Of a DNA stretch of 26,698 bases, positions 8,315 to 16,100 are shown one piece after another (positions within the stretch are counted from its first letter, which is position 1; each line of letters opens with the position of its first letter). This DNA comes from Caldisericia bacterium. Its GTDB lineage: Bacteria; Caldisericota; Caldisericia; UBA6126; JAGPKI01. The notes under the pieces were generated by a model that was given only the letters and a program-made list of their open reading frames with translations, was not told the DNA's origin and ran no database searches. Location: the NCBI GenBank assembly GCA_018054005.1, contig JAGPKI010000005.1:1-26698 (forward strand), read 5' to 3'. A program made the position numbers and the translations under genes.

Positions 8315-9821
8315 AAGAGCCCTTGTTAGCGTATCTTCAAAGGAAAAGCTTTTTGAATTTTGTAAAGTATTAAGGGATTTCAATGTTGAGATAATAGCTA
8401 CATCAAATACTTATTCATTTCTTAAAGAAAAAGGAATAGAATCTATTCATATTTCTAAATACACAGATTATCCTGAATTAATTAATGGGAGAGTTAAAAC
8501 GCTTCACCCCAAAATATTTGGTGGGATATTGGCAAGAGAAGAAAAAGGGGAAATCTCCGAGATTAACAAATATGGAATAAAAAAGATTGATCTTGTATGT
8601 GTTAATTTGTATCCATTTATAAAAGTTAGTGAAAAGACAGATAACGAAGAACTACTTCTTGATGAAATAGATATCGGCGGAGTTGCGCTTTTAAGAGCAG
8701 CAGCAAAGAACTACAAAGAAACTGTTTCTGTTCCAGACCCTTCTTTCTACGATGAAGTTATATCCGACCTTGTCGAGAACAATGGCTTTATTTCTGAATC
8801 TCTCTCTTTTAAACTTTTGAAAGAAACATTTAGACTTACATCTTCTTATGATGCAGCAATTTTTTCTAAATTTAGTTTCTTATCAGGTGAAAATGTTTCT
8901 TTAAAATGCTTTAAAAAAGTTACTGATTTAAGATATGGCGAAAACCCTCATCAAAATGCTTCATACTGGAAAGTGCTACCAGCAAAGGATTCACTTATTC
9001 TTGGAATGGAGCAACTGCATGGTAAAGAGCTTTCATACAATAACATCTTAGATGTTTCATCGGGGCTTCAATTAATAAATGAGTTTAGCGAAAGCGCCTG
9101 TGCGATTGTAAAACATACCAATCCCTGCGGAGTAGCAGTAGCAGAAAATATTGAGTCAGCTTACTTAAATGCTTATGAATCTGATCCGGTATCTGCTTAT
9201 GGTGGTATATACCTATTTAATAGAGAGGTGAACTCAAAAACTGCAGAATATTTAAGTAATTTATTTATTGAAGTAGTTTGTGCACCATCTTATTCAGAAG
9301 ATGCATTAAATTTATTGAAAAAAAAGAAAAATTTACGAATTCTGAAAAAAGTTACAAATGATTTTCCCGAATATGAGTTTAGGAGCGTTGGTAATGGTAT
9401 ATTGATGCAATCTAAAGATGAACAGCTATATTCAGAAATTAAAGTATATCCTACTTTTGAATCCATTTCTGAAGAAATAATGAAAGAAATATTATTTGGC
9501 TTAAAAGTTGCAAAACATGTTAAGTCTAACGCCATTATTATTACAAAGGATAGAAAAACTATTGGTATCGGTTGTGGACAGCCTAATAGAGTTTTAAGTG
9601 CAAAAATTGCTCTCTCTCAAGCTGGAGATAAAGCAAAAGGTGCAATTCTCACTTCAGATGGTTTTATTCCTTTCAAAGATACTATAGAAGAAGCAGCAAA
9701 ATATGGAATTAAGTATGTCGTAGAGCCTGGTGGATCAATAAGAGATACAGAAGTTATTGACGAAGCAAAAAAGAATAATATTATTTTAATATTTACAGGA
9801 ATGAGGCATTTTTTGCATTAG
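8301..9821 (+). CDS. purH: Bifunctional AICAR transformylase / IMP cyclohydrolase
   Basis: Catalyses the last two steps to IMP: formylation of AICAR with 10-formyltetrahydrofolate, then ring closure. The 506-residue length is normal. The N-terminal IMP cyclohydrolase (MGS-like) domain shows GRVKTLHPKIFGGIL. The transformylase domain shows RYGENPHQNASYW, then AIVKHTNPCGVA with Lys271 and His272 (the family's catalytic Lys-His pair), and SDGFIPFKDTIEEA near the end. A strong SD, AAGGAGGG (8281-8288), sits inside the end of purN. A 35-nt gap separates it from purD. Confidence 0.97.
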   Translation: MIKIERALVSVSSKEKLFEFCKVLRDFNVEIIATSNTYSFLKEKGIESIHISKYTDYPELINGRVKTLHPKIFGGILAREEKGEISEINKYGIKKIDLVCVNLYPFIKVSEKTDNEELLLDEIDIGGVALLRAAAKNYKETVSVPDPSFYDEVISDLVENNGFISESLSFKLLKETFRLTSSYDAAIFSKFSFLSGENVSLKCFKKVTDLRYGENPHQNASYWKVLPAKDSLILGMEQLHGKELSYNNILDVSSGLQLINEFSESACAIVKHTNPCGVAVAENIESAYLNAYESDPVSAYGGIYLFNREVNSKTAEYLSNLFIEVVCAPSYSEDALNLLKKKKNLRILKKVTNDFPEYEFRSVGNGILMQSKDEQLYSEIKVYPTFESISEEIMKEILFGLKVAKHVKSNAIIITKDRKTIGIGCGQPNRVLSAKIALSQAGDKAKGAILTSDGFIPFKDTIEEAAKYGIKYVVEPGGSIRDTEVIDEAKKNNIILIFTGMRHFLH

Positions 9822-9856
9822 GTTGATAAATAGTTAAAGTTTCAAAAGGAGGGGTT

Positions 9857-11134
9857 TTGAGTTCAAAAAAACTAAATATGCTTGTTCTTGGTGGGGGTGG
9901 TCGAGAGCATGCAATATGCTGGAAATTATCTCAAAGTGAGAGAATTAATAATTTGTTTTGTATACCAGGCAATGCCGGCATAGAACCAGTTGCTAAGACT
10001 ATTCCAGATATAAATATTACAGATTTTAATAGAATTAAAGATTTTTCTTTTGAAAATAATATAGATATAATATTTGTCGGTCCAGAGCTTCCGCTTGTAA
10101 AAGGAATAAAGAATTTTTTTGAAAATACTAAAGTTAAGGTATTTGGTCCTTCACTCCAGGCTGCTCAATTAGAAGGTAGTAAAATTTTTACTAAAAATTT
10201 CCTTTCTAAATATAACATTCAGACCCCTAAATATAATACTTTTTTTAGTAGCGATGATGCTATTTATTTTGTTAACAGCATAAAAAAATATCCTGTAGTT
10301 ATTAAAGCTGATGGTTTAGCTGCTGGAAAAGGTGTTATGATTGTTTCTAATGAGCATGAAGCTGTTAATTGTATTAAAGATATGATGGAGTGTAAGAAAT
10401 TTAAATCTGCAGGCGAAAAGATAGTTATAGAGGAGTTTATTAGTGGCAAGGAGCTCTCTTACGAATTAGTCGTAGATGGCAAAAATTATGTTGATCTTAT
10501 GCCATCTCAAGATTATAAAAAAGCATTCGACCAAGATTTGGGTCTTAATACCGGTGGTATGGGTAATATTGCTCCCCCACCATGGCTTAGTTTTGATCTT
10601 AAGAACAAGATAGCGGACGAAGTCGTTAAAAAAATAGTTTCAAGTATTGTTACTGAAGGAATTCACTTTAGTGGTATCCTTTTTATTGGAATGATTATTT
10701 CTTCTTCAATTGCTCAAGTTCTTGAAATGAATGTAAGGTTGGGAGATCCTGAAGCTCAAGTAGTCCTCCCTCTTCTTAAAAGCGATCTACTTACTACCGT
10801 TGAAATGGTTCTTAATGGAGAAATAGAAAAACTAAAACTTGAATGGCTTGATAAATATGCAACTTGTGTAGTATTAGCATCCCGTGGTTACCCCGGAGAA
10901 TACGAAAAAGGTAAGGAAATAAAAGGTCTAAATGAAGCGGAGTCGATGGATGGAGTTTTTGTTTTTCATGCTGGAACTGCTTATGAGGACGGGAAATATT
11001 ATACTAATGGCGGAAGAGTCTTAGATGTTGTAGGACTTGGTAAAACAAAAGATGAATCAATAAAACATGCTTATGAAGGGGTTTCAAAAATTCACTTTGA
11101 TGGTATGCACTATCGGAAAGATATAGGACTATAA
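9857..11134 (+). CDS. purD: Phosphoribosylamine-glycine ligase (GAR synthetase)
   Basis: ATP-grasp ligase joining phosphoribosylamine and glycine to make GAR, the second step of the pathway. The 425-residue length is typical. The N-terminal GGGGREHAICWKL is the family's substrate-domain start. ATP-grasp features follow: VIKADGLAAGKGVMIV, QDYKKAFDQDLGLNTGGMG and the metal-site stretch LEMNVRLGDPEAQV. It starts with TTG after an excellent SD (AAAAGGAGGGG, 9844-9854). It is the last gene of the operon. No stable GC-rich terminator follows; only an AT-only palindrome (about 11134-11150) is visible. Confidence 0.96.
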   Translation: MSSKKLNMLVLGGGGREHAICWKLSQSERINNLFCIPGNAGIEPVAKTIPDINITDFNRIKDFSFENNIDIIFVGPELPLVKGIKNFFENTKVKVFGPSLQAAQLEGSKIFTKNFLSKYNIQTPKYNTFFSSDDAIYFVNSIKKYPVVIKADGLAAGKGVMIVSNEHEAVNCIKDMMECKKFKSAGEKIVIEEFISGKELSYELVVDGKNYVDLMPSQDYKKAFDQDLGLNTGGMGNIAPPPWLSFDLKNKIADEVVKKIVSSIVTEGIHFSGILFIGMIISSSIAQVLEMNVRLGDPEAQVVLPLLKSDLLTTVEMVLNGEIEKLKLEWLDKYATCVVLASRGYPGEYEKGKEIKGLNEAESMDGVFVFHAGTAYEDGKYYTNGGRVLDVVGLGKTKDESIKHAYEGVSKIHFDGMHYRKDIGL

Positions 11135-11403
11135 ATAAATTATTTATTTTAAAAAATTTATATGAATAAATATTTCTGCTACTAATAAAATTATTCCAAC
11201 CCCTTAATTAATTGGATAGTTTGTACTAAAATTAACAGTTTTGTAAAAGAGATGGAATGTTCTTAGTGGTGTACCTATTCTTCCTTTCATTTACATAAAA
11301 GACTCCTTTTATTAAGTTTAAAGTCTCATATGTTTCGCAACTTATTCAGGAAAAAGAGTGAAAAAAGTAAAAAAAATAAAAGAAAGGTATTTCATTATTT
11401 AAG

Positions 11404-11433
11404 GTAGTGACAGAATTGTCATTTTTACACTAC
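11404..11433. repeat. Nested inverted repeat
   Basis: Outer arms GTAGTG (11404-11409) and CACTAC (11428-11433) enclose the inner inverted repeat TGACA-GAAT-TGTCA (11408-11421). It could be a protein-binding site or a weak hairpin. It lies upstream of element copy 2 and is not obvious in the other two copies. Confidence 0.4.
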
Positions 11434-11540
11434 TTATATATATGGAGGGTATTTTTATTTAAGAAGAAATATTTTATTTTTGTGATTATTTCTCATCTTT
11501 TTCCGAATCTTAACCATTTTTTCGTTTATTTTAATCTTAA

Positions 11541-11692
11541 ATTCACTTTAACTCTTTGTATTTCTGCCACAATAAGGCATGAAAATAATATCTTTAATCC
11601 TTTTCTTATACCACTTATATAACTAAACAATATAAATTCAACCTCTTTATTAAATATAATTTTATAATTTTGGAGTTATTATTTTCGGAGGA
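11541..11692 (+). repeat. Dispersed intergenic element, copy 2
   Basis: Block A (11541-11630) carries TTTCTGCCACAATAAGG, GAAAATAATATCTTTAATCC and CTTATATAACTAAA. Block B (11667-11692) carries AATTTTGGAGTT and ATTTTCGGAGGA. Block A can fold as TTTC-TGCC, loop ACAATAA, GGCA, bulged T, GAAA, an 8-bp stem; this is the best-formed version of the three copies. Block B ends about 174 bp before the S8 protease start. The element is as close to copy 3 as to copy 1, so all three are probably related by descent. Confidence 0.75.
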
Positions 11693-11818
11693 ATACTTTG
11701 TCTATTTTTTATTGGAATTGCAACTAAGCATAATATGGATCTAAGTAAAGGTGGAGATAGAGAAAATAAAATTGAAGTGATGAAAGAGATTACAAGTTGC
11801 TTGATAATTTCAAAATGA
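11660..11818 (+). other. Open frame across block B of element copy 2 (possible small membrane peptide or gene remnant)
   Basis: One frame stays open for 52 codons from block B to a TGA at 11816-11818. It reads a hydrophobic stretch, FGVIIFGGILCLFFIGIA, then a charged tail with DLSKGGDRENKIEVMKE. This looks like a single membrane helix plus soluble tail, but no ATG, GTG or TTG stands at its head, and the first Met follows the hydrophobic part. The other copies keep FGV[IV]IFGG and then diverge or stop. It may be a decayed 3' end of a gene, chance, or a peptide with a rare start. I do not call it a gene. Confidence 0.25.
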
Positions 11819-11828
11819 ATAGTAAATT
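11801..11828 (+). promoter_or_regulatory. Possible promoter of the S8 protease gene
   Basis: TTGATA (11801-11806) and TAAATT (11823-11828) are 16 nt apart, matching consensus at five and four of six positions. Transcription would begin near 11835, inside the inverted repeat at 11821-11848, so that palindrome would act as an operator or leave only half in the mRNA. Weak evidence. Confidence 0.3.
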
Positions 11829-11848
11829 ATTCCTAAGAATAAATTACT
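11821..11848 (+). promoter_or_regulatory. Hairpin / operator-like inverted repeat before the S8 protease
   Basis: Arms AGTAAATTATTC and GAATAAATTACT pair over 12 positions with one A-A mismatch and loop CTAA. The element ends 17 nt before the protease ATG and just ahead of its weak SD (AGCAGGGA, 11851-11858). It is too close to the start to be a useful terminator and has no T run, so an operator or a 5'-leader structure affecting translation is more likely. Confidence 0.5.
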
Positions 11849-11865
11849 GAAAGCAGGGATTAATT

Positions 11866-14800
11866 ATGACAAAGATTACAAAGTTTTTAACTCTTGTAAT
11901 GTGTTTCCTTCTTTTCTTTATTAATTCATCGATGCTTATTATGGCTCACTCAAATTTGGATTCATCAAACTCAAAAATTGATTCTTCTTTTCCTACTAAT
12001 ATATTTAGGCTTTCAAAAGAAGTGCCTGTTATTGTTGAGTTAATAGAGGAACCTGTTGTTCCTTATAGCTTTAAATTATTTAATAATCAATATTATTTCA
12101 AAAAAACAAATTTTTCTTCAGAGAATTTTGACACTAATTATGAAATTAATCTTATTCAAAATCAGAATGAATTCTTAAATTGGCTAAATTGTAACGATAT
12201 TAATGTAAAAATTAGGGCTCGATGTACTTATGTTGTAAACTCGATATCTTTAGATGTTAAAGGATGGGATATTCCAAGAATTATCAAGAATCCAAATGTA
12301 AAAAAAGTTCACTATGATAACTTGATTTTTCATCCTTACAGAGCTATAGCAGCTCAAACTACTGGTGCTTATAAGGTTTGGAAAGGTGAAGGTGTATCAA
12401 AAGCAACAGGAAAAGGCGTACTTGTTGGTGTAATAGATTCTGGAATTGACAAGAATCACCCTGAATTTAAAGGTAAAATAAAAGGTGGTTATGATCTTGC
12501 AGATGGTGATGGTGATTTTCAGGATTCAGACTTTCATGGAACAATGGTTTCAGGGATAATTGGAGGATTAGGTGATAAAGATTACCTTCGTGGAATGGGG
12601 TATGATGTTAATTTTATGATTTATAAAGTATTTTCTGAGAAATTCAAGGGTGGGAGAGAAATCATACCTGCAATTGATAGAGCAGTTGCAGACAGATGTG
12701 ATATTATAAATTTATCACTTGGTTCTCCAGGCCCTTTTGATGCTAAAGGGAATACGATTTATCATACTGCCGTGAGAAATGCTACAAAAGCAAATGTTAT
12801 GGTCGTTTGTGCAACTGGTAACGAAGGAAGTGTGTCTAATTTAATGCCTTCCCCTATTGGACCACCCGCAGGAATTGATGAAGCTTTTGCTGTTGCTTGT
12901 TCTGATGACAGATGTTTTCAATTAATTAAAGTTCTTGAAAAAGAAAAGTTTATTACAGGGAGAAAAGTGCCATTTTCACCTCCATTTAAAAAAGAATTAA
13001 CAGGAACGACTATTGTAGATTGCGGATATGGAAAAAAGGAAGATTTTGAAAATGTAGCTGGTAAAATAGCTCTTATAAAAAGAGGACCAATAGATAAACC
13101 AATAAGTTTTCGTGACAAGATTTTAAATGCTAAGGAAGCAGGCGCAAAAGCAATTATAATATATAATTATGACTCAACAGGTTTGATTGTTCCTTCTTTT
13201 TTTGAAGCTTCAGAAAATCCTTATTCTATAGAGCTTATACCTTCAGTCTTCATAACAAAAGAAGATGGTGATTTTTTAATCTCTATTCTTGATAAGAATC
13301 CAAAGCTTTCTTTTGAAGAAGGTTCTGGAGTAACAATGGCAGATTACACATCAATGGGTCCAACTGCTGATGCATGCTTTAAGCCAGAGATATCAGCTCC
13401 TGGTTCCTACATTTACACTACCTATCCCGAAAAAGATAAATTTTATGGAATGGGACATGGAACTTCTTCTGCTTCTCCTATGGCTGCAGGTCTTGTTGCA
13501 TTGATTAAAGAAGTTCAACCAAAATGGAAAACAGACGAAATAAAATCTGCTCTTATGAATACCGCAACGATTCTAAAAAATCCTTTTAATGGCAAACCAA
13601 TTACATTTCTTTTACAAGGCGCAGGAGAAGCTGATGTGAAAAATGCAATAAACACACCTTGTTTTATAAATCCACAAGCAGTTGTTATAGAAAATACAAA
13701 TAGTAAAACAATTGAATTTACATTGAAAAATATATCTAATAAAAAAAGCGAATATTCTTTGAGCTATGAAGTATTTCTTGAAAAAGAGGATATAAATCCA
13801 TTAAAAATCGATATTAATCCAACTAATATTACTTTAAATTCAGGTGCAAGCCTTAAGTTTAGTGCAAAATTTGCCATAGAAAAGAATAAATTCAAAAAAA
13901 GCAGAGTAGAAGGAATTATAAAGTTAGGAGAGCTTCACATACCATTTGTAGTTTTTAATGATAATGTAGATAAAGTACCCAAGCAAATTTCTAATATAAA
14001 AATTGATCCTGAAAATCTTTACTTTAAAGATAGTAAAGAAAAATCTAATATTAATATATCTTTTAGCTTAAATTATGGTGATAAAATTAGATTCAAGGAT
14101 ATCGATGCATATAATTATGCTTCAAATTATGGGGATGTAAAAATTGTCATAACTGATAAATATAATGAAGAATGGTCAACTATTTCAAATCTTTCAGGTT
14201 ATCTTGTGGGAGACTATAAAATAAAATGGGATGGGAGAAATAAAGATGGGTTGCTATTTTTACCAGAAGGCAAATATTATCTTCAATTTTTCACAAAGGA
14301 AATGATAGTTTCAAATGCAGGTAATGAATTGAAGGAAAGTGTTGCCGAGAAAGTTGCTTTTGAAGTTAAACAGTCTATTGTTCCTGAACCATCGCAATTA
14401 ATTTTATCTTGTTTGAGCAAGTATAAGTTAAAAGAAGATTTCTTATTAAATTTATATGTAAATAACAATAATGATTTTAAGCTTAAAGGACTTGAAATTA
14501 GCATTAATTATGATGCGAAAAGATTATCATGTAAAGAAGTATTATTAGGAAGTGAGTTTGCTTCACCAATCGATTCAGAGGAAGATAATAAAATTATTTC
14601 TGAGATTTATGATGATTTAGGTATTGTGAATATAAAAATATTAAAGAAAGAAGCAATAGAAAATAATGAAAGAATTAAAATAGCTTCTATTCATTTTAAG
14701 GGAGTTGATATTGGGAAGCTTAAATTTAAGTGTATAAATTCCTTTTTCTTGGTGGATGAAGAATATGTAGTGAAAATAAAACCTGTTTTTCCTGCTATAG

Positions 14801-15003
14801 AAATAACAGATAAAAATTTCTTATTAGCAGATCTGAATAATGATAAAAAGACAGATATATCTGACCTCTCCATTTTCTCTGCATCTTTCGGTTCAACAGA
14901 AAAAGATAATGAATATAAGGAGATTTGCGATTTTAATCAGGATAAAATAGTTGATTTAGAAGACTTAATAACTATTTCTAAAGAATTTGGAAGTTCTATT
15001 TAG
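11866..15003 (+). CDS. Secreted S8 (subtilisin-family) serine protease with PA, FlgD-like, cohesin-like and dockerin modules
   Basis: Exported endopeptidase of 1045 residues. Order: signal peptide (1-29); I9-like propeptide region (about 50-150); catalytic domain with Asp191 (GVIDSGID), His224 (DFHGTMVSG) and Ser534 (GHGTSSASP); PA domain inserted at about 360-460; beta-rich linker (640-720); FlgD Ig-like module (about 720-820, with WDGRNKDG); cohesin-like beta module (about 840-978, with GLEISINYD); and a dockerin (about 983-1045). The dockerin's two calcium loops are DLNNDKKTDISD and DFNQDKIVDLED, fitting DxNxDxxxDxxD. The whole triad is intact, so it should be active. It is a single-gene unit between the gap and a terminator palindrome. 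The substrate is unknown; peptide scavenging is an inference. Confidence 0.92.
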   Translation: MTKITKFLTLVMCFLLFFINSSMLIMAHSNLDSSNSKIDSSFPTNIFRLSKEVPVIVELIEEPVVPYSFKLFNNQYYFKKTNFSSENFDTNYEINLIQNQNEFLNWLNCNDINVKIRARCTYVVNSISLDVKGWDIPRIIKNPNVKKVHYDNLIFHPYRAIAAQTTGAYKVWKGEGVSKATGKGVLVGVIDSGIDKNHPEFKGKIKGGYDLADGDGDFQDSDFHGTMVSGIIGGLGDKDYLRGMGYDVNFMIYKVFSEKFKGGREIIPAIDRAVADRCDIINLSLGSPGPFDAKGNTIYHTAVRNATKANVMVVCATGNEGSVSNLMPSPIGPPAGIDEAFAVACSDDRCFQLIKVLEKEKFITGRKVPFSPPFKKELTGTTIVDCGYGKKEDFENVAGKIALIKRGPIDKPISFRDKILNAKEAGAKAIIIYNYDSTGLIVPSFFEASENPYSIELIPSVFITKEDGDFLISILDKNPKLSFEEGSGVTMADYTSMGPTADACFKPEISAPGSYIYTTYPEKDKFYGMGHGTSSASPMAAGLVALIKEVQPKWKTDEIKSALMNTATILKNPFNGKPITFLLQGAGEADVKNAINTPCFINPQAVVIENTNSKTIEFTLKNISNKKSEYSLSYEVFLEKEDINPLKIDINPTNITLNSGASLKFSAKFAIEKNKFKKSRVEGIIKLGELHIPFVVFNDNVDKVPKQISNIKIDPENLYFKDSKEKSNINISFSLNYGDKIRFKDIDAYNYASNYGDVKIVITDKYNEEWSTISNLSGYLVGDYKIKWDGRNKDGLLFLPEGKYYLQFFTKEMIVSNAGNELKESVAEKVAFEVKQSIVPEPSQLILSCLSKYKLKEDFLLNLYVNNNNDFKLKGLEISINYDAKRLSCKEVLLGSEFASPIDSEEDNKIISEIYDDLGIVNIKILKKEAIENNERIKIASIHFKGVDIGKLKFKCINSFFLVDEEYVVKIKPVFPAIEITDKNFLLADLNNDKKTDISDLSIFSASFGSTEKDNEYKEICDFNQDKIVDLEDLITISKEFGSSI

Positions 15004-15041
15004 AGAATTGGTGAGTATTTAGTGAATGTGAAGCAAGATTA

Positions 15042-15073
15042 TTAAGGGAGCGATTTTAAAATCGCTCCCTTAA
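15042..15073. terminator. Perfect 32-bp palindrome, likely bidirectional terminator
   Basis: TTAAGGGAGCGATTTT is followed directly by its exact reverse complement (16-bp arms). As RNA it gives a long stem with the central TTAA as loop, preceded by A-rich and followed by T-rich ends on either strand. It lies 38 bp after the S8 protease stop and 12 bp beyond the stop of the convergent DUF5666 gene, so it can end transcripts from both sides. Confidence 0.8.
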
Positions 15074-15085
15074 AGTGTATTAATC

Positions 15086-15979
15086 CTATTTCTTTCCGTT
15101 CATAGCTTTACGGGTTTGTCCCCATATTACTTTGTGAGCTTGAACTGTATTTGTATCTTTATTGAGTGGTCCAAAGACATTTACTTTGTCACCATTCTTC
15201 AATTCATCTGGGAATACAAAAGAACCATCTTTTATGAAATCTGTCCAATCTTCATACTTTACTTTTATTGATTCATTGTTAAGTGTGGTAAGCGTAAATT
15301 CTTTTGCATTGTAATTAATTCCACTTACTTCCCCTCTTATTGCATTCTTTAAAAAACCACGGGGACCTCTATCTCCAGGTGGTTTTTGTTGAGGAAGCTC
15401 GCCATAGATTACAGCCATTGCTTCTATTTTCTTACCATCTAAATCTATTTTTCCGTTTACTGTGACCTCTTCTCCATTTTTAAAGTCTTCTGGTGTTGAA
15501 GGCTTAAGATCCCTAAAAAATTTTGTTGAATCAGTATAAGTGACGTTAAAAATTATTTCATTTCCATTTGGATCCTTTGACTTAAGGTCAAACTTTTTGC
15601 TCTCCAGATTTAATTTGTCAATTGTTCCCTTTATAAGTGGAGGTCTTCTATCACCTTTTCCGGGAAGAGTTCCCCACGCTACTAAATGTGCATTAATAGT
15701 CTTTCCATCATCGCTTAGAGGACCACTTACTAAAACTTTTTCTCCATCTTTAAGTTCAGTAGGTTCAACATTATTTCCATCATGAACGAATATAGTATCA
15801 TCTGTATAGACTACTGAATAGTTACTATCCCCAACTAAATCAAACTTTTTTGCGCTATAATCTATGTTTTTAACAGTTCCCTCATATTTTCCTCTTTGCC
15901 CAGGTCCAGCAAATGTAAATGGAGCAATAATTCCTAAAGCCATTACTGCTATTAAAAACCCTATTAGTACTTTTTTCAT
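15086..15979 (-). CDS. Exported protein with three DUF5666 repeats
   Basis: Signal peptide MKKVLIGFLIAVMALG through PFTFAG (about residues 1-25), then three tandem modules of about 85 residues. Each has the form K/R-G-x-V/I-x-x-I/L-N/D-x-x-x-K-x-F-x-L ... L-K-x-G-x-x-V-x-V-x-G and ends in V-I/A-W-G or VIYGEL. These are DUF5666 repeats, small beta-rich modules of unknown function found in exported proteins. A longer frame begins with TTG at 16000, but the ATG at 15979 has AAAGGAG (15991-15997) upstream and gives a clean signal peptide, so I use it (297 residues). It is the last gene after the sigma and anti-sigma genes and shares its module type with the latter. Pro/Gly-rich basic linkers separate repeats. 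Confidence 0.85.
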   Translation of the reverse strand: MKKVLIGFLIAVMALGIIAPFTFAGPGQRGKYEGTVKNIDYSAKKFDLVGDSNYSVVYTDDTIFVHDGNNVEPTELKDGEKVLVSGPLSDDGKTINAHLVAWGTLPGKGDRRPPLIKGTIDKLNLESKKFDLKSKDPNGNEIIFNVTYTDSTKFFRDLKPSTPEDFKNGEEVTVNGKIDLDGKKIEAMAVIYGELPQQKPPGDRGPRGFLKNAIRGEVSGINYNAKEFTLTTLNNESIKVKYEDWTDFIKDGSFVFPDELKNGDKVNVFGPLNKDTNTVQAHKVIWGQTRKAMNGKK

Positions 15980-16051
15980 TCTACCTTTTTCTCCTTTCAA
16001 ATAAATTTACTTATATTTAATTAATTACGAATAATTACCCTTTTTGCGATG

Positions 16052-16100
16052 TTAAATTTTATCTTCTAAATTCATTACATATTTGCAATCACCTCCTTTG
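16052..16100 (-). promoter_or_regulatory. Near-perfect SD followed by an ATG-TAA minimal frame
   Basis: On the minus strand the last codons of the anti-sigma gene form AAAGGAGGTGAT (about 16099-16088), complementary to the usual 3' end of 16S rRNA. Eleven nt after GGAGG come ATG TAA (16080-16075), a start codon directly followed by a stop. Overlapping it, ATG at 16075 opens a 7-codon frame ending at 16052 (MNLEDKI). The strongest ribosome site in the region therefore serves no long gene; the DUF5666 start is about 100 nt further on. A leader or ribosome-stalling role is inference. Confidence 0.45.

Larger units (their letters stand above)
11135..11865. other. 731-bp intergenic gap between purD and the S8 protease
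   Basis: Contains copy 2 of the intergenic element (11541-11692), a nested palindrome (11404-11433), an open frame without an early ATG (11660-11818) and a hairpin before the next gene (11821-11848). The 71-codon frame at 11407-11622 lacks an SD and a conserved protein sequence, so it is not called. Bases 11135-11400 show only AT-rich sequence with minor palindromes. No tRNA or riboswitch was recognised. Confidence 0.65.

Noticed and set aside
11407..11622. 71-codon hydrophobic frame before the S8 protease
   Set aside because: Starts in a palindrome without an SD, ends inside element block A, and similarity to 253-441 is at DNA level with frame changes.
15980..16000. TTG start extending the DUF5666 protein by seven residues
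   Set aside because: It lies inside the SD of the ATG at 15979 and would place charged residues before a normal signal peptide.
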